A stretch of 7,841 bases of DNA, from positions 1 to 7,841 of the forward strand of contig CAMOEE010000119.1 of assembly GCA_946611835.1 (NCBI GenBank). The letters run 5' to 3'. Both the position numbers and the translations under genes were made by a program. Positions 6,495 to 7,841 of the stretch are shown here, piece after piece. The DNA is from an uncultured Treponema sp. GTDB taxonomy: Bacteria; Spirochaetota; Spirochaetia; Treponematales; Treponemataceae. The notes beneath the pieces were generated by a model. It made no database searches. It saw only the letters and a program-made list of their open reading frames with translations, and was not told the origin of the DNA. The number at the start of each line of letters is the position of its first letter. The first letter of the stretch is position 1.

Positions 6495-7088
6495 ATGGTA
6501 GAAAAAAATTATAATGAGATTGATGAAAAATTAAAAAGAAAAAAACTTGGTTGCAATGGTAGGGAATATACTTTGTATGAATTGTGCCTTTCAGCAAATA
6601 ATTACAGCGTAAAACACAATGCAGAGTATCGTAAAATAGTAAAAGAAAAATATGAAAAAATTTATAACTGCAAATATGAAAACATTCCTATAAATCTACT
6701 AAAAGAAGTTTACGGACTAGATGAAACATTTCATGAAATTTGGAAAGAAGTACCCGGTTATAAAGACACTAGATATATAGTTAGTAATTTAGGACGTATT
6801 AAATTAAATGGAAATCTGGTTCTTCAAGATGATGAAAATCTGAATGGCTATTTAAAAATGACAGAAACTATTACAGGAAAGAAGTCAGATAATCAATCTA
6901 CCTGTGTTTACAAATTTATCGCTTTGGCATTTCTAGGCGATACTTCAAACAAAGATATTCATCACATTAACAATAACGGCTATGATTGTCGCCCAGAAAA
7001 CTTAATTTTACTTGACAGGAGTGAACATTCATTAGTTCATGGCTGGCAAATTCCAGATACTAGCGAGGACCCCGTATATGAAAAGTAA
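6495..7088 (+). CDS. NUMOD4-HNH endonuclease, homing-type
   Basis: A 197-residue putative DNA endonuclease of the free-standing homing or phage type. An N-terminal part of about 80 residues is Lys/Tyr/Asn-rich and matches nothing I recognise. It is followed by a NUMOD4 DNA-binding motif (EIWKEVPGYKDTRYIVSNLGRIK, about 81-103) and an HNH_3 domain: DIHHINNNGYDCRPENLILL (154-173), then EHSLVH. H156/H157, N169 and H178 are the likely metal and catalytic residues, so the active site looks intact. The ATG at 6495 follows AGGAG (6483-6487) by 7 bases; an in-frame GTG at 6459 lies inside the promoter and is rejected. The gene is clearly more AT-rich than those to its left, suggesting transfer. No intron or split host gene surrounds it. 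Confidence 0.85.
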   Translation: MVEKNYNEIDEKLKRKKLGCNGREYTLYELCLSANNYSVKHNAEYRKIVKEKYEKIYNCKYENIPINLLKEVYGLDETFHEIWKEVPGYKDTRYIVSNLGRIKLNGNLVLQDDENLNGYLKMTETITGKKSDNQSTCVYKFIALAFLGDTSNKDIHHINNNGYDCRPENLILLDRSEHSLVHGWQIPDTSEDPVYEK

Positions 7089-7174
7089 AAACTTGAATTC
7101 TAGTATAGAATAATAAATAATTCGTTTATAATATTTGTTAATGCAAAATTTTTACTCGCTCACCATTTTCAATC

Positions 7175-7210
7175 CGTGTGGCAATTTCAAAAATACCGCA
7201 CGTTTTTTTT
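7175..7210 (+). terminator. Intrinsic terminator after the HNH gene
   Basis: CGTGTGG (7175-7181) pairs with CCGCACG (7196-7202), 7 bp including one G-U, with a 14-base loop, followed directly by eight T (7203-7210). It lies about 90 bases after the HNH stop. It separates that gene from the DUF4160 pair, which then needs its own promoter; a TATAAT at 7248-7253 is a possible -10 but lacks a good -35. Confidence 0.65.
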
Positions 7211-7291
7211 CTGCCCGAAAAACAACAAAACCAACAGATTTAACCTATATAATTCGAGAAATTTATGTTAAAATTACTAGAAGAGGTGAGT

Positions 7292-7552
7292 ATGCCAACG
7301 ATAAGTATGTTCCGTGGAATTAAAATTTCAATTAATTGGAATGACCACATGCCACCGCATTTTCATGCAAAGTATGGTGACGAAGAAGTTATTGTTTCCA
7401 TCAAAGATTTGGAAGTCCTTGAAGGAGAAATGCAAAACAAACAATTGAAAATGGTTTTAGGTTGGGCTGCATTCCATCAGACTGAATTATTGGAAAACTG
7501 GGAACTTGCTGTAAAAAAACAGGATTTATTCTCAATTGACCCGCTGCGTTAA
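7292..7552 (+). CDS. DUF4160 domain protein
   Basis: Small 86-residue protein of the DUF4160 family, function not established. The family pattern is clear: MPTISMFRGIKISINWNDH, then PPHFHAKYGDEE (about 22-33), IKDLEVLEGEM, and a C-terminal WAAFHQTELLENWELA helix. The HFHA histidines might bind metal, but this is not shown. The ATG at 7292 is chosen because family members begin MPTIS and because AGAGGTGA (7282-7289) is a close ribosome site; an in-frame ATG at 7265 adds nine residues that overlap this site. The next gene begins 4 bases after its stop. DUF4160 and DUF2442 genes are commonly adjacent in bacteria and sometimes listed as toxin-antitoxin-like pairs. Confidence 0.88.
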   Translation: MPTISMFRGIKISINWNDHMPPHFHAKYGDEEVIVSIKDLEVLEGEMQNKQLKMVLGWAAFHQTELLENWELAVKKQDLFSIDPLR

Positions 7553-7556
7553 AGAC

Positions 7557-7841
7557 ATGCCTAATTCCATTGATTTTTATCTTTCAAAAGGTTTTGACTC
7601 AAAAATGGCCAAATATTTTGCTTCTGGTCGGAAGAAAATTATTGCCGTAAAACCGAATGAAGATTTTACATTGCTGCTCACTTTTGACAACTCGGAAAAA
7701 CGACTTTTTGATATGAAGCCGTATCTCAAGAAAAACACGGTTTTTGAACAATTCTTGAATTATGCGGATTTCAAGCGAGTTTATATCGATGACTCAAATT
7801 CTGTCTGCTGGGACAAAAATCCAAACATCGACAGTGAAAAT
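7557..7841 (+). CDS. DUF2442 domain protein, cut by the window end
   Basis: Open frame of 95 codons running off the right edge without a stop. The N-terminus MPNSIDFYLSKGFDSKMAKYF is followed by ASGRKKIIAVKPNEDFTLLL, LTFDNSEKRLFDMKPYLKK, then FKRVYIDDSNSVCWDKNPNID. The last two blocks carry the DUF2442 pattern, in which a strand ending in (S/C)WD precedes a short acidic tail. Full family members of this kind are about 115-120 residues, so roughly 20 residues are probably missing. The ATG at 7557 comes 4 bases after the DUF4160 stop with no strong ribosome site, which suggests translational coupling in a two-gene operon. Function is unknown; a partner role with DUF4160 is inferred from adjacency. 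Confidence 0.82.
   Translation, partial: MPNSIDFYLSKGFDSKMAKYFASGRKKIIAVKPNEDFTLLLTFDNSEKRLFDMKPYLKKNTVFEQFLNYADFKRVYIDDSNSVCWDKNPNIDSEN

Noticed and set aside
6440..7090. Possibility that the HNH gene lies inside a group I or II intron or an intein
   Set aside because: No split host gene and no intron core or splice motifs were seen on either side.
7097..7111. 6-bp hairpin (ATTCTA/TAGAAT) just after the HNH stop
   Set aside because: It is all but one pair A-T and has no T-run; the terminator at 7175-7210 is far better.
7265..7291. Upstream ATG of the DUF4160 gene
   Set aside because: The added residues overlap the AGAGGTGA ribosome site, and the family starts at MPTIS.
7135..7323. 62-codon plus-strand frame before the DUF4160 gene
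   Set aside because: It runs through a strong intrinsic terminator, starts at TTG without a ribosome site and overlaps the well-supported DUF4160 start.
1..7841. tRNA, rRNA, CRISPR array, transposase or integrase
   Set aside because: No cloverleaf, regularly spaced repeats or transposase/integrase coding region was found on either strand by eye.

Overview
The window looks like a piece of a spirochaete chromosome, most likely a gut- or rumen-type Treponema. This rests on the moderate GC content of the backbone genes, the treponemal flavour of the large hypothetical protein and of the PgeF-like protein, and a pectin-type glycosidase. The taxon is an inference from protein character, not a database match. 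No rRNA, tRNA, CRISPR array, transposase or replication origin was found.

Left block (12-3905, + strand): a complete leuB (3-isopropylmalate dehydrogenase, leucine biosynthesis) is followed by about 160 bases of structured GC-rich spacer. Next come a 566-residue protein of unknown function with an internal LDDNDGPF duplication and a PgeF/YfiH-family zinc protein. The last two overlap as GTGA and are probably translationally coupled.

Middle block (3856-6294): a minus-strand GH105 unsaturated rhamnogalacturonyl hydrolase faces pgeF tail to tail, overlapping it by 11 bases. Its intrinsic terminator lies inside the pgeF coding sequence. Divergent from the hydrolase is a WYL-domain transcription factor. 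The 134-base gap, counted from the longest possible hydrolase start, holds candidate promoters in both directions and a perfect 10-bp inverted repeat overlapping the hydrolase promoter. This layout suggests a local regulator controlling pectin-fragment breakdown and itself. The hydrolase has two plausible starts, one cytoplasmic and one giving a lipoprotein.

Right block (about 6430-7841): after a GC-rich, repeat-like spacer, base composition drops sharply to AT-rich accessory DNA. It carries a free-standing NUMOD4-HNH endonuclease with a near-consensus promoter and its own terminator. A DUF4160/DUF2442 gene pair of toxin-antitoxin-like size follows, with the second gene cut by the window end.

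I found no clear multi-gene system of an undescribed type. The best leads are the dual-start hydrolase with its regulator and operator candidate, the duplicated motif in the large unknown protein, and the small accessory genes at the right edge.
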